Below are positions 1 through 12,734 of a stretch of DNA of 64,000 nt, in pieces. The DNA is from Pratylenchus scribneri (taxonomy: Eukaryota; Nematoda; Chromadorea; Rhabditida; Pratylenchidae). The notes beneath the pieces were generated by a model. It had not been told where the DNA came from. It made no database searches and saw only the letters and a program-made list of their open reading frames with translations. The stretch spans positions 682,001-746,000 of the forward strand of contig JAQSEB010000008.1 of assembly GCA_030063045.1 (NCBI GenBank). The letters run 5' to 3'. Positions within the stretch are counted from its first letter, which is position 1. Each line of letters starts with the position of its first letter. The position numbers and the translations under genes are program-made.

Positions 1-176
1 ATGTTTGGAGGACTAAAAACACAAATGTTTGGAGGACTAAAAACACAAATGTTCGGAGGACTAAAAACACAAATGTTTGGAGGACTAAAAATACAAATGT
101 TTGGAGGAATAAAAACACAAATATTTGGAAGACTAAAAATATAAATGTTTGGAGGAATAAAAACATAAATGTCTGG
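1..176 (+). repeat. 24-25 bp minisatellite array (array 1, cut by window edge)
   Basis: About seven tandem copies of a unit reading atgtttggaggactaaaaac plus acaa, with gaata/gacta variants. The same unit forms the arrays at 13.85-14.94 kb (same orientation) and 48.76-50.33 kb (opposite orientation). It abuts the 5' flank of UGT copy 1, as array 2 abuts copy 2. The array enters from outside the window, so its full size is unknown. Confidence 0.95.
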
Positions 177-1711
177 AGAAAATTTTTTGGAAAAATTTAT
201 AGCCACATGAGTTCGCCCTGATCTTAAAAAATTGGAGAAACATTACAAATTTATTGAAAACCAAGTTTTTTTTAATATTATATAAAAAAAAATAAATATG
301 CTAATTTTATTTATTTACTAATTTAAAAATTATTTTAATTTTCTCATGAAGTTAATTGATGGTAAATTAAATTAAACTTTTCTTTCTTTTGGATATATTA
401 ATTTTTTATTTGAATTAAAAAATATTTTTTATTCTCTTAAAATATGTAGTTTATAGTTTATACTTTTCCCATTTTCAATGGTAAAAATTAGATAAAACGG
501 AAGTTGTTTTGACTCAATGCATCCCTAAAAACATATTCTGGGCCACACTCAATGATTTACTCAACTTCCTCATTTACTTACGAAAAATTGAGAATAAAAT
601 GGGAAAAGGCATTTTTGAGTAATATCGGCAAGGAGATGGCGGCAAAATGTGTAAAAAATCCTCTGCAATATTCTTCTTTCATTCGGCCATATCCTTTTTG
701 CCACCAATTTCCCTTGGCCACTTCCCACTTCCCAGCAACTTTTCCCCCTTTCCTTCCATTCTTGTTGATTCCCTTGGGGGGAATTCCCCGCGCTCCTCAT
801 TCCTTTTTCTAGCTTATTCCAAGCTTTTCTGACTTCATCCTCCATTTTTGTCTTTGCGGTTCATTGATACGGTCCCTTCTTTTCTTTGCGATAATTGTAG
901 GCTGAAAATTTGTAAAATATACAACAAGGGAGGAAATAGTGTTAATATAATTGTCAAATATATATTTGGATGGAACAGGCTTACCAAAAAAATCCAAAAT
1001 TCTTATTTTTGGATTCTAAAAATTTTGCATAATTTGGGCAAAAATTTTCCAAAATTACGGGAAATAATCTAGCATACTTAAAAATTATAATAAATGATTT
1101 TAAAATTTTTATTTTTACACTTCCTATTTATCTTGAAGCTTGACTTGTTTGAGCAATTCGTATGGTGAAATAATCATATAAAAGTTTTAAAATTTCCTCA
1201 TATTCAAAATTTGCCTTTTTAAGTAAAAATTTGAAAATCTGTCAAAAAATCTTGCCGTAAATTCTGGTACTATGGCAACCTAAATGGAATGAAAAACAAA
1301 AATAATAATAATTAAAATGTCATTCTAATAAGTATTTATTATATTGATTCAAAAATTGTTGCACTCTGAATTGTTTTTGTTTTATTTTAACTTTTTTATT
1401 TGAACAGTCTCGAGTCTGAACACATTAATTTTTCTTTTCATCAAAATTTAATCGAAAAAGGGGCAAAATTAGTACAGAAAAATATCACAAATTTAACATT
1501 TTATTATTTTTCTTTATCATACATCATTTTTTGTGACTTTACACTTTACTTGTTACTTAATACTTACTTAATCTTTTGAAAAATATTTTCTAATCATTAA
1601 ATTTAATTGGCCTATAAACTATAAACATTCATTATCAGCAACCCCTAAAATTCGCATTATTTTTATTTCGATAAATAATAAATTTTTATTAAAGATATTA
1701 AAATTTTAAAA
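177..1711. other. 5' flank of UGT copy 1, non-coding
   Basis: AT-rich sequence with no convincing exon. It aligns by eye, with many differences, to 14946-16402 upstream of UGT copy 2. The best preserved stretches are around 550-960, 1255-1340 and 1400-1660. Short open frames here are not conserved in frame between the two copies, so I read it as promoter and leader sequence. Confidence 0.7.
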
Positions 1712-4404
1712 ATGCGTTCTATCTATTGGCATTTTTCATCCAATTTTCTTATAATTTTTTCCATAATTCTATTCATTTCCTTCTTTCCATTGGAATGTTC
1801 ATTGCCAAAGAATCGGCTCAAAATTTTGGTATATTCCCCGGGCATCAGTTGGAGTCATACACAATTTTTGGGCAAAATTGCCGATACATTGCAAGAAGCC
1901 GGACATGAAGTGGTAAATTTGGGGAGACAAAATGTCAATATTTTGGAAAAGATTATTGGCATTTTCTTCTAATTTTCTTCTAAATATGGAATTTAAATTC
2001 ATTTTTCTTATCTAATAAATAAATAAATAAATAAAATAAAATAATTTATTCAAAATTTCAGCATTTCCTCAAATTCATCAGCAATGAATTAATGGCAACT
2101 CGAAATGAAACAAATGGAGTGCACAAAATTCATTTGGCATATCCTCGACCTACCGAGGATAAATCTATCGAATTCGATACCCAAAAAGCACCTTTGATTA
2201 CTGACTCATTCTCAGGCGAAAGGCCGATTTTGAGTTCAATGAAGCATCCGTGGCATGTATTTTTACCATTTTTGGACCGATATTGTAATGTAAAGGTAGA
2301 ATATACATAAAATAATAGTTGGAAACAGGGAAAAAGCCATATAAGATATAACCCATAAACATAATTTATTAAAATTTATAAATATTATACATAGTGTAAA
2401 ATGGAGATATAATAGATTTTAATAATGAATAGAGTGTAAAAATATATAACAATAAATGAAAAAAGAAAAATTTATTATTTAATTAAAAATAAAATATATT
2501 AAAATTTACAATTTATCCTTTCAGAGCAGAGAAATTATAATAATGTCGTTACGAACAGTGCTGTTACTTCGTACCAAATTCGTACTCGAATTCGTACTAT
2601 AAAATATGAATAGAAGAGGAAAATGGCCTATCAAAATACGAAGTACGAAGAAAAAATAGGAAATAAGTAAGAAATAGATGGTACAAAATAAGAAATTGTT
2701 AGGTATTACGAGTATGAGGAAAATCCTCAAGTCACAGTTTTATGGATAATATTTCTGATTTAATGGAATAATTTCTTGCCAGAAGTTGCATTGAATCGAG
2801 AATTACTTGATACCCTGTATGCCGAACATTTTGATGTTGGCATTTCTGAACTTTACGACATCTGTCCCTTTGCAATTTTCCATCGAATTGGTGTCCGTAC
2901 AAAGTTGGCATCCACCGCCATTCCCCTCTATCAAATGGCGGCACGGCATTTCGGCATTCCCACATTCAGCAGTTTCGTTCCAACACATTTTCCATCCACA
3001 CATGGTCCATTTTCCGGATTTTTTGGTCGATTGCTCAATTTTTATGCTGATTTTTATGAATGGACAGTGATCGACCGAATGAGTCGACAAACCCAGGTAA
3101 TTCAAAAATAAATTAATTTTAATTACTTCTTTTAAAGGAACCAATGTTAAAAGAAATATTCGGACCAGAATTCCCAGAATTGGAGGAAATTGTGCGAAAT
3201 GTTTCACTTTATTTCGTCAATTCAAATCCATTCTTTGAAATGCCAAGGCCAATTTCCAAAAAAATTGTCCATATTGGTGGATTGGTTTCATCTCGGCAAA
3301 AGAAATCAACATTGGATAAAGTAAATGAATAATTAAGAATAATTTTTAAAAATAGAATAGCCCAATTTGACGCCGTTTATAATAATTAATCTAGAACTGA
3401 ACCAATTTTAATGACTTTAATATTAGATTAAAATACTCGGAGTTATTTAAAAAATATTTAATTATATTTAAAATGGTTCAGAATTAAGGGAATTATGCCC
3501 TTATAGCAATTTCCAATGCCTTTATAAATTAGTTAAATTTACAATGGTTATTCTATCAATTCTCTATTATTCTAAATAAAATTGATATCATTAGAAAGCC
3601 AAGAGTCAGTCAGTACTTTAATTAAATAATAAAATTAGGATTGTCCAATGTCGGTTTCGTTTTAAGAAAATCGATGTAATTTATAACCGAAATTGTGAAT
3701 TTTTGGTAAAATAAACCGAAAATAGGAGAAACCGAAAACAAAAATAGACATTTTTTTCAAAACAGAAAATCGGATTTTGTAAAAATCCCGGTTTAAAACC
3801 GACTTTGGACAACCCTAATTAAAATCATCAAAATTGGTTAAGTTATTTATGAGTTATTATAAATTATAACGGCGCCAAATAATCCTGAGCCAAATTAATA
3901 TGTAACCTTACCCATATAAAAATAAAAAGATCCACAACATTTCAGAAAATGCAACAAATTTTGGATTCGGCATCGGAAGGTGCCATTCTCATTTCCTTTG
4001 GCTCTTTGGCCGAAAGTAATCGAATGAGTGTCCAAATGAGGCATTCCCTATTGCGGGCATTTGGCCACTTCCCTTCCCATCAATTCATATGGAAATTGGA
4101 CAATGGCTCGCGGCAGAGTGATTCCAAATTGCTAGCCTCCCTCCCAAATGTGCACACTTTTGATTGGGTCCAACAATCGGCCATTCTTGCCCATCCAAAA
4201 TTGAAGGCATTTATCACGCATTGCGGATGGAATAGTGTCAGTGAGGCAGCCGAATCCGGTATCCCCATTTTGGGAGTCCCTCTTTTTGCGGACCAATTTT
4301 ACAATGCGCTGGTGGCCAAACAGAGGGGAATGGGAATATATTTGGATGTAAAGGAGCTGAATGGACAAAATGCAGAGGAAATTATGACAAATGCATTGAA
4401 AGAG
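1712..4404 (+). CDS. UDP-glucuronosyltransferase copy 1, lacking its last exon
   Basis: Nematode-type UGT (GT1 family), which transfers a sugar from a UDP-sugar to small lipophilic compounds in the ER lumen. Exons: 1712-1912, 2062-2295 (or 2289), 2783-3096, 3138-3320, 3946-4404. A signal peptide is followed by SPGISWSHTQF, which carries the presumed catalytic His. Exon 5 carries the UDP-sugar signature with FITHCGWNSVSEAAESG and GVPLFADQF. The exon 2/3 junction does not close in phase with the obvious donors; a 46-nt exon at 2525-2570 would repair it, which is a guess. The C-terminal exon with the membrane anchor, present in copy 2 (20936-21238), is absent. The duplicated segment ends inside that last intron near 6105. 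Read-through after 4404 adds about a dozen residues and stops at 4443. The product would be an unanchored UGT, or this is a decaying copy. Confidence 0.8.
3362..3881. repeat. Palindromic MITE-like element in UGT copy 1 intron 4, with a second one nested in it
   Basis: The outer ends are inverted: caatttgacgccgtttataa on the left matches the reverse complement of ataacggcgccaaataatcc on the right, and similarity continues inward (ccaatttt.atga.ttta). Nested inside, about 3636-3822, is a second element with ends aggattgtccaatgtcggtt and its inverted partner near 3800. Together they make up most of intron 4 (3321-3945). Confidence 0.75.
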
Positions 4405-6110
4405 GTTGGACCCAAAAATAAGTTTTTTTTTTGCAAATTTTAAAATTTTAAAATTTATTTTATGCAGTCAGAGAGATGCATTTAATCGAATTAATTCCTC
4501 CTTTTTTCCAGCGAATTATTAAAAATCATTAATGCAAATAAATTTATGGGTTTTAAAAAATTTAATAGAAATAATTTTTAAAAGATATTTTTTGATTTTT
4601 TTAATATTTATAATAATATTTAATTTTTTTTTAATTTTTTAAAATTTATATTTTATGCAGAAAATTCAATGCATTTAATCGAATTAGTTCCTACGGTTTC
4701 TACTAATTTTTTAAAATCATCAATGCAAATAAATTTTATGAGTTTTAATAAAAATTAATAAATTTTTATTTTTAAAAGAATATTTCATTTTAATTTTTTA
4801 TTAATATTTCATAATAATATTTATTTTTTTAATTTTTTATTTATTATGAAGAAGAGATTGCACCTTATTGAATTAATTTCTACTTTTTATTATGGAATTT
4901 TTAAAATCATTAATACAAATAAATTTTATGGGTTTTAAAAAATTAATTATTTTATATTTAATTAAAAGTGTATTTTGTTTTATATTTAAATTTATTTTTA
5001 ATTTTTTTTTAAATATTATTTTATGCAAAAAGCAAAACACTGCACATAATTAATAATTAATTCCTCTTTTTTTCTACGGAATTTTTAAAATTATCATTGC
5101 AAATAAATTTATGGGTTTCAAAAAATTAATAAAAATATTTTTTACATTTAAAAGAGCATTTCATTTTGATTTTTTAACAAGAAAATTATTATCAAATTAA
5201 TTTTGAGAAAAATTAAAAATTTATTATAAAATTTTTTAAAATTTATTTTATGTTGTTTATAATGAATTAATTCCTCTTTTTTAATGAAATTTTTAAAATC
5301 AATAAAAATAAATTTTGCTGGTCTAAAAAAATAAAAAATTCCAATTTGATTTTTTTTAATATTTTATAATAATATTAAAAATTTTTACAATTTTTATTTT
5401 ATGCAGAATCACTTGTATTTAATCGAATTAATTCATTTTTTTCTAATGAATAAAAATCATAATTCAATACATTTTGTGGGTCTAAAAATTAATAAAAATT
5501 AGAATTTCATTTTGATTTTTAAAAAATATTTTTTTAATAATATTTAGATTTTTATTTTAAAAAATTTATTTATGTATAAGAGATCAAATGCATTTAATCG
5601 AATTAATTTCACTTTTTTCTAAGAAATTTTTAAAATAATTAAAGCAAATAAATTTTATGAGTTTTAAAAATTAAAAAAAAAAATAATTTTTTTGAACATT
5701 TTATATTGAATATAATATTTAACATTTTTGATTTTTCATTTTTAAAATTATTTTATGGTAAGGAAGTTGAACCTTATTGAATTAATTCCTCTTATTCTTA
5801 GAATTTTTAAAAATCATTTATCCAAATAAATTTATTACATTTAAAAGAATATTTCATTCTATTTTTTTAAAATTTTTTAAAATTTATTTTTTACAAATAT
5901 CATAGTGCATCTTATTGAATTAATTCTTTTTTTCTAAAAGTTTTAAAATCATGAATGCAAATAAATTTTATGAGTTTTAAAAAAATTGATAAAAATTTTT
6001 TTTCATTTAAAAATAGTATTTGATTTAGATTTTTTAGATGTTAAAAATTATTTTTTAGTTAAATTTTTATTTTTAAAAATTAAAAATATTTTCATTTTTA
6101 AAAAATTAAA
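4405..6110. other. Truncated last intron of UGT copy 1, ending at the duplication breakpoint
   Basis: Extremely AT-rich sequence nearly identical to 19075-20750 in copy 2. A loosely repeated block recurs roughly every 130-200 bp, with recurring words ttaatcgaattaattcctc, aatgcaaataaattttatg and ttttatgcag, so it looks like an old tandem amplification. Similarity stops abruptly near 6105, before the final exon present in copy 2. No exon is seen here. Confidence 0.75.
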
Positions 6111-6176
6111 GCCATAAATATAAAAATTTTAAAAACTCTATACTAATAAATTAATCAAAAAATTTTCATATTGAAT

Positions 6177-6641
6177 TTAATCACTAATAAGAATATTTTT
6201 CAAGTGTTTCACTCGAATACCTCGAAAATGCATAAATGGCCAAAATGGATGAAGGCTAATATTAATTGGTGGATTTGTGCGAAGAATGGGCGGTTGTGAG
6301 AGATTTTGGGTGGTGGATTGTTGACCAGCGGATTTTTTATGTTGAATTGGAATGTCCTGATGGGCAACAGCAGAATGTTGTGGCGGATGGCCCAAATTTG
6401 TGCTAATGGCCAAATGCTTTTTTTGAATGATGCCCAATTCCTGCACTTGAGTATGGAATATTGGCTTTTGTGGTGCGTTGGATGCGGATTTTTCATTGCG
6501 CGACACTTTTCGCAGTGTTCCAGTTTCCGGTTGCTGCTGATTATTTTGTGGGCCAATCCCAATGGAGGTGGACATTTTTGGACGTGCCACCAATGGATCC
6601 ACCAACATTTTTTTTTGTGAAAGGAGGGAACGGCGCCGCAA
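6177..6641 (-). CDS. Possible single-exon hypothetical protein, weak
   Basis: An open frame of 154 codons rich in Gln, Asn, Pro, His and Ser, with a plausible start at 6641 or an internal Met about 11 codons later. The second half uses common codons and lacks the low-complexity look of neighbouring noise. I recognise no domain and no signal peptide. It starts immediately beyond the UGT copy 1 duplication breakpoint. No paralogue in the window supports it, so it may be chance; an overlapping 160-codon frame on the same strand is equally long. Confidence 0.22.
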   Translation of the reverse strand: MRRRSLLSQKKMLVDPLVARPKMSTSIGIGPQNNQQQPETGTLRKVSRNEKSASNAPQKPIFHTQVQELGIIQKKHLAISTNLGHPPQHSAVAHQDIPIQHKKSAGQQSTTQNLSQPPILRTNPPINISLHPFWPFMHFRGIRVKHLKNILISD

Positions 6642-6691
6642 ATTTGAATGGCAATTTTTAGCAATTCACACAATTTTGAATGGAGAGGCAA

Positions 6692-9600
6692 AACACAGCG
6701 GGAATTATGGAATTTAATCGAATTTGTATATTTTTGGGACAGGAAATGAAGTTTCTTTTATTGGTGGGAATGGACAATGGATGGATTTGAGGGACACAAT
6801 TTTTTGCTTTTTCTGAATTTTTTTATGGAATAAATTTTTTTTATAAATTTTGTAATTATTTTTGGGGTTTTTAAAAAGAATTTAAATAAATATACCTAGC
6901 TCAATTAAAAGAAAAATTTTCAGTCAGTCTTATGAATTCGATAATGTAATAAAATAGAAAATTTCAAATAATTTTCAAAACTTTTTTAATTTCAAATTCT
7001 AACTTAATTGGACCTTTCTTTAAAAGGGATTGATCTCTAGATTAATTTCTCATTTTTTATATTCCATTAGTTCTCATCATCCTCACCCTTTTTTTCTAAA
7101 TTTTAATGCATTCATAAAAGTCGGATTAAATAGAATATTTTGTTTTGGATTTGGAATTATTTTTTTAGTAAAAAAGAATATGTGTCATTGATAAAATTTG
7201 CTAAAATAAAATTAGATTCAATTTTAATTAAATGGAATTTTTTCCTTTAGAATAGTTTTTAATTAAAAATGATAAAATTAATATTATAAAAATGATGGAA
7301 TGAATATATTGGGAAAAATATCAAAATCAAATTTGATTTATTTTATTCAAAATTCTAAATTTTGAATAGTCCAATGCTAGGTATAATAAATTGCAAATTA
7401 AATGTTGTAACCAATTCTAAAAATTGAAATTATCCTATCTTCTTTTTGAAGTTAAAAATGGAAATAAATTTTTTTAACCAATTTTGTAGAAATAGTTTGG
7501 ATTATATTATCCATTGGAATTATTTCTTGGAAAAATATCCATTTTGAGGGATAACAATTGAGTGTGGGTTGAATTTGAATGAATTGGTGTTGGGCACGAA
7601 AATTTGTGCGGCTCATTTTTGGCACACATTGGTCCATCCAAAAATGGACCCCCAAGTGCAATTGCAACAATTGTTTGTGGTTGGCTGTTGACCATTATGC
7701 CCAAAAATGTTGACCATTGTGCCCAAAAATGTATGTGCCCAATGTCCATCCATCCATTGTCCATTCCCACAAAAAATACATATGTTTATTTATAAAATGG
7801 GTCATTTTGGCCAAAATTGTTTTTGGAGCCGGAGGCGTGGCACAATTTTGCACCTCCGGGCCAATTTTCCAATCCTCCAAAAATTGCCCGTAGGCTCCAT
7901 TCAAAATTGTGTGCGCCCTTTTTGCATTTTTCCCCTTCCAATTTTTGGCCGCACCGTCAATAATTAATGAGCGCGGCAGGGCATTTAAACAAAAAAGGTG
8001 TGCAATGGGGCAAAATGAAAATGTGTATTATTTTGGCCGCCTCTGGCGCAAAAAATGGGAATCCCTTTATGGCCAATTTATTTTGTGAACAATTGATTTG
8101 TGTGAACAATTCAAAAAACGGAGGCGGTGGAATGCAATTTTGGCAGCAAATTTTTAGCAGGAAAGAGCCTTTTTAGGGTGGGGGAAAAGGGGCTCGAAAT
8201 GCCCTCTTTTTTGCCTGATAAACAATCTTATGAATATGAAGGGAATGCTTATTTTTGGTGAGGATGAGGAGATGAAGCAGCAGCATTTTTTGGCGGCAAA
8301 TATAATTTGGAAGAGGAAAATGGGAGGACTTAAAGATGGGCTTCGAAGGATTTTGGAATTGATAAGGAAAAAAGGAAATGTTGCGAAAATAACTGGTAAA
8401 AAATATGCCATCAATTTGTGGCAATTATTTTTTAATTTTGAATGAATTGTATTAAAAATGTAATCATTAAAATTTAATTTATTTTATTAATTTAATAAAA
8501 TATTTTTTTTGTTGAAAATAAAAATATCCTGTTCCAAAAATTGTTATGGCTAATTAATTCATTAATTATTAAATTAATTTATTCTATGTTTTTTATTAAT
8601 TATTTTTTGATTAAAAAGTCATCGAAAAATTAACCAAAAATATTTTAAAATTTTTAAAATTAATTTGAATATTTCAAAAATAATATCCAACTATTTGTTG
8701 CCAAAATTGGTTATATTTATATAAGGGATTGGCCGCATTTGCTGTGAATTAGGGAGGGGAAGGGGGGAGGGGTTGGACATAATAAGCCAAAAGCAGAAGC
8801 AGAGGCAAAATTGGCTAATTGCATTTGGCAGCCGCTCTATATTCCCTCCCTCATTTCATTCATATTTTCTATTCCACAATGGCGCAATATGGGTATGGGA
8901 TGCGTGGGAGGATGGGAAAGGGGTTTGGATGAAGGGACTCTAATAAAAATAAAAAATGGAAAATATTTGCGGGAAAATTCACAAAATGAAATTTGGTCAA
9001 TTTCTCGGGAATGGACTATCGCTTTTCAAGAATTTTGGAAATGGATTTACGGCTTTTAAATAATAAGGACCTTTTATCCGAAAATTTTAAATGTGTTTTA
9101 TACTCTCTGATTCTGATCTATGTACATTTCTTCAGAATGGATTTTCCTTTTGGAAATAAAAGAGAGACTGCCAATGCCAAATGGCAACTCTTCTTAAATT
9201 CCATATTTTATCATTGGCCAAATTTGACAGTTGCCAATTTTGATTATTATATTTGGAATGAAAAAGGAAATAATGGAAATTTGAAACCTATTCTACAGAA
9301 AAAGGCATAAAAAATGTTCCTCATTGGATTACGTAATCCAAAAGGTAGATAGAAAAAAATGATCCCGGAACTCTATTTTGGACCTTCCAAAATTGCCTCA
9401 AAATTGTTGGACGAAATTTGATCCACCAATCGGAACTTAAAAATGTTCTAAAGTGCATAAAGATCGGAGAATGGGACGATATTTTAATGCAATTGAATTA
9501 AAAAGACGTAAATTAAAAGAATAGAATTTATATTTTTTCACAATTTATTATAAAATTAAAAAAAATTTCTCAAGAAGATAGAGGACAACTATTCTTAAAG

Positions 9601-10453
9601 GAAAGTGCCTGGGAAAATATTATTTATTAATGAGAGGAATAAGTGAATTGAATCATTCACTGAACTCTGAATAAATTCGATGCCATTTTTAATGAATTTT
9701 CCATAAATGCTCTAAATCTAAAGCCTAATACCACATTGTTTCTATATTTGTATTAGTTGAGTGTTATTTAATTAATTTATATATTTTTTGGACAATATTA
9801 TATTAAATTTTTATAATTTTCAATCCTACTCCAATCCATCCAATAATTTATCAATACCTATTAGTCTTTCTTATTCACCCTACTGTACCCATACATTTTG
9901 CCTAATCTCCCCGTCAACCTATCAATCAAATATTGCCCCAATTTCCCTTTTTAAAGACACCCCTTTTTCTTTGCTTATGCTTTTTTTTACCATTCACATT
10001 TTTACCACATCTTCCATATAATTGATAGATAAATAGTAATATTTTAAGTAAAGTTCCCCTTTAATCCATATCCATCATATCCTAGTTCTTTGTGCCACTG
10101 GAGGAGGCATTAATCCGAAATAATTTTAGCCATGCATTAGGACTAATACTAAATAAAAAATAATGTATAATTCTCATAGAATTTTAGACTAATTTTGTCA
10201 TTCTTTTTTTAATTTGCTTCTTTGGTTCTCTTCAAATTTGAAATTAATTTAACTAAGAACCCAATTCGCATTAAATTTTAGGCTAATTTTTTCTTTAAAT
10301 TAGCAATTTGCTTATGTGGTTCTCTTCAAATTTGAAATTATAAGAACCCTTAAATATGCTTTTTTAAAAATGACAATCTAATTAATAAATAAATAAAAAA
10401 AATAATCTCTGAATAATTTCCCAAAGAATAATCTAAAAATACCAAAAAATCAT
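6692..10453. other. Long stretch with no supported gene
   Basis: About 3.7 kb of AT-rich sequence. The GC content rises at 7550-8420 and 8740-9060, where short frames exist on both strands, but none shows a start, splice sites or domain that I can support. The best of these is a 71-codon plus-strand frame at 8230-8445, which I do not call. Confidence 0.5.
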
Positions 10454-11364
10454 TTATATTTTCCCATTTTCCTCTATAGTTTTACCAATTAGAATTCGTC
10501 CATCCTCCTGAATTGTAATGGTCGGCCTTCGTAGTACAATTGTCCGTACTGTTCCACCCCCACCGCCTCCGACATTTGGGAACACTTTGCTGCTACTTCG
10601 ATGCTGTTTTCGCATTACGGCTCCAATTGAGGTTGCCGTGGCCTTGGCCAATTCTTGGGTTGAAATGCTCTTTTCCATTGAGGAGGAAGAGACCAAAATG
10701 GACGGAGGCGGTGGCACATTGGGCGGTGGAGAGAATGGCGGCTGATTATTATTATTATTGTTGTTGTTATTATTTAGCAAATCCATTGGGTCAAATGCGG
10801 ATCCACCCAAAAGAGGAGCAGTTTCGGCCGATGGGCCAGCAGCGCCACCGTCATCCGAGGCCGATTGTTGGTCCATTTGAACAACCTTTTTTGGGTTGTT
10901 AAAGGGTTATTGAAAAAATTATTCTAATAAGTGTTTTGCGAGGATAACATTTTTATCATCTATATTTATAGAAATTTAATGATATTTCTAAGTAAAATTA
11001 AAAAGAATGTAACATCAAATTCATTAAAATAAAAAATTCTAACTTCGACTTTGAGCAATTGTGCCGGTGAAAAAACCTCAGCCAATTGGTGACGAAGAGC
11101 TGCTTCGACGGCGGCATCCTGTTGAATAACCTGAAAAATGAATTATTATTAAAATAATTATTTATAATGAATAAAATAGAAGTAATATTGTTAAAAAGAA
11201 AATTTAGAAATGAATCGCCATATTTATTTATTTATTCTCGAATGAACCTGTCCAAGTGTGGATCGCCTTTGTACGGGTGTTTTTTGCAGAGGTGAATGAA
11301 AAAACATGCCAGAACGTTGGAAAGAATATGAAGACCTGGGCTTGTTGGGATTTGAATTGGACAT
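10454..11364 (-). CDS. Three-exon hypothetical protein, 211 aa, poly-Asn, Pro and Gly tracts
   Basis: Exons on the minus strand: 11364-11248 (39 codons, starts MSNSNPNKPRSSYSFQ), 11130-11044 (29 codons) and 10885-10454 (143 codons plus stop). All junctions are phase 0 with GT-AG borders. The middle exon encodes a likely helix (IQQDAAVEAALRHQLAEVFS). The last exon starts acidic and Ser/Ala-rich with APLLGG, then has ten consecutive Asn, a Pro-rich stretch, a Ser/Lys region, six Gly, and a conserved-looking tail VRTIVLRRPTITIQEDG. There is no signal peptide or membrane segment, so it is probably intracellular. I do not recognise the family. The clean phase closure over three exons is the main evidence that it is real. 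Confidence 0.7.
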
Positions 11365-11545
11365 TATTTTTTAATAGAATTATTTTTAAGGGAATATTAG
11401 GAATAAAATGAATCACTTTTGGGAACATTTTGCCGCCTTTAAATATGCCACAAAAAACAATGGCACATTTGGAGAGGATGGTGCCACCTTTTTTATTAAG
11501 TGGATTTGGATTTATTTGGAACAAATTTATTATTATTAAGATGCC

Positions 11546-12734
11546 CTCACAAGGGAAGTACCTCACCTTAAGGTGGCCCTTTTTGATGAAACTTGGCATG
11601 TCTTTTGGCCATAGGATGCCTACACATAATCCGCTATTTTTATCTGCGGAATGAGCTCGCCTACTGTTTTATGGCCAATAAAAATTTTTAATTTGACGAT
11701 TTATTGGATTGGAAATAGAGAGAGGCAGATGCCTGGATGGTGTATGGGGTAAGTATGTAGAATACTTTTATGGTCATGTGTTCAATTCCTCTCATCGGCG
11801 AGTAATTTTTTTAATTTCTTAAACTCATTTTTAATACAAATTTAGAGTTTTATTATTAAAAATTAAATAAAATAATTAAAATTATGTAAACCGCAATATA
11901 ATTATCTGCCCAATGAGCTTATCTCGGATTTTATGGCCATAAAACCTATTTTTCAGCCATTTTGGCCATAGCTCATATCTCGGTATAGGGATGTCCTAAA
12001 ATTATGAACTAAACGTCATATTATAGAGAATTTTATTGGCTATAATATTGGTAAATGTTTTCTAGGCTTAAAAATTTTTTGAAATTTTTTATCGATTTTT
12101 TTCGAAAAATCCCGAATTTGGCCAATTTTCAATGGGCCATAACTCGGGTATATGGCTATATTGGAACATGGCCCAATTATGTTTTTTGGTCACACTATCA
12201 TAAAGTATTTTTGTGCAAATTTTTAGGTTTTTCCCTTAACCTGAAAATTCTAGGTATTTTGCCCATTACAGGCCTAGCATTGCGAATTCGCAAAAATTTT
12301 CAGGTAGTCAGAAAAATCTGAAAATTTGCATAGAGATACTTTATGATATGGTGATCAAAAAAGATAACTGAGCCAAAGTCCAACGATTCCATCTAACCGA
12401 GTTATGGACCATTGAAAATTGGCCAAATTCGGGATTTTTTGAAAAAAATCGATAAAAAATTTCAAAAAATTTTTAGGCCTAGGAAACATTTACCAATATT
12501 ATAGCCAATAAAATTCTCTATAATATGACGTTTAGTTCATAATTTTAGGACATCCCTATACCGAGATATGAGCTATGGCCAAAATGGCTGAAAAATAGGT
12601 TTTATGGCCATAAAATCCGAGGCGTGTCCATTCCGCAGATAAAAATTGTGATTTAGGTGTAGGCATCCTATGCCCTAAACATATGCAAAGTCTCATTAAA
12701 AAGGGCCACCTTAAGGTGAGGTACTTCCCTTGTC
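11546..12734. repeat. 1.2 kb palindromic (foldback) element
   Basis: Sequence from caagggaagtacctcacctt at 11546 returns as its reverse complement ending at 12734. The arms match nearly throughout, for example 11990-12130 against 12410-12560. The centre is around 12330-12350. The left arm carries an extra block of about 230 bp (11672-11905) that the right arm lacks. No transposase frame is present, so this is a non-autonomous foldback or large MITE. It begins 182 bp upstream of the start codon of the 10454-11364 gene. Confidence 0.85.
11725..11805 (+). repeat. tRNA-like (SINE-type) sequence inserted in the palindrome's left arm
   Basis: It holds an A-box-like tggtgtatggggt at about 11738 and a B-box-like gtgttcaattcctc at about 11784, spaced as in a tRNA. 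The acceptor and T stems pair poorly, so it is not a working tRNA. It lies in the block present in only one arm, as expected for a later insertion. Confidence 0.35.

Noticed and set aside
2521..2735. Region in UGT intron 2 with repeated ttcgtac/gtacgaa words as a separate gene
   Set aside because: Frames are short and stop quickly; it is shared by both UGT copies and is better explained as intron or a possible 46-nt exon plus a small repeat.
6209..6691. 160-codon minus frame overlapping the 6177-6641 candidate
   Set aside because: Same strand, different frame, composition rich in Trp, Cys and His runs and less protein-like than its neighbour.
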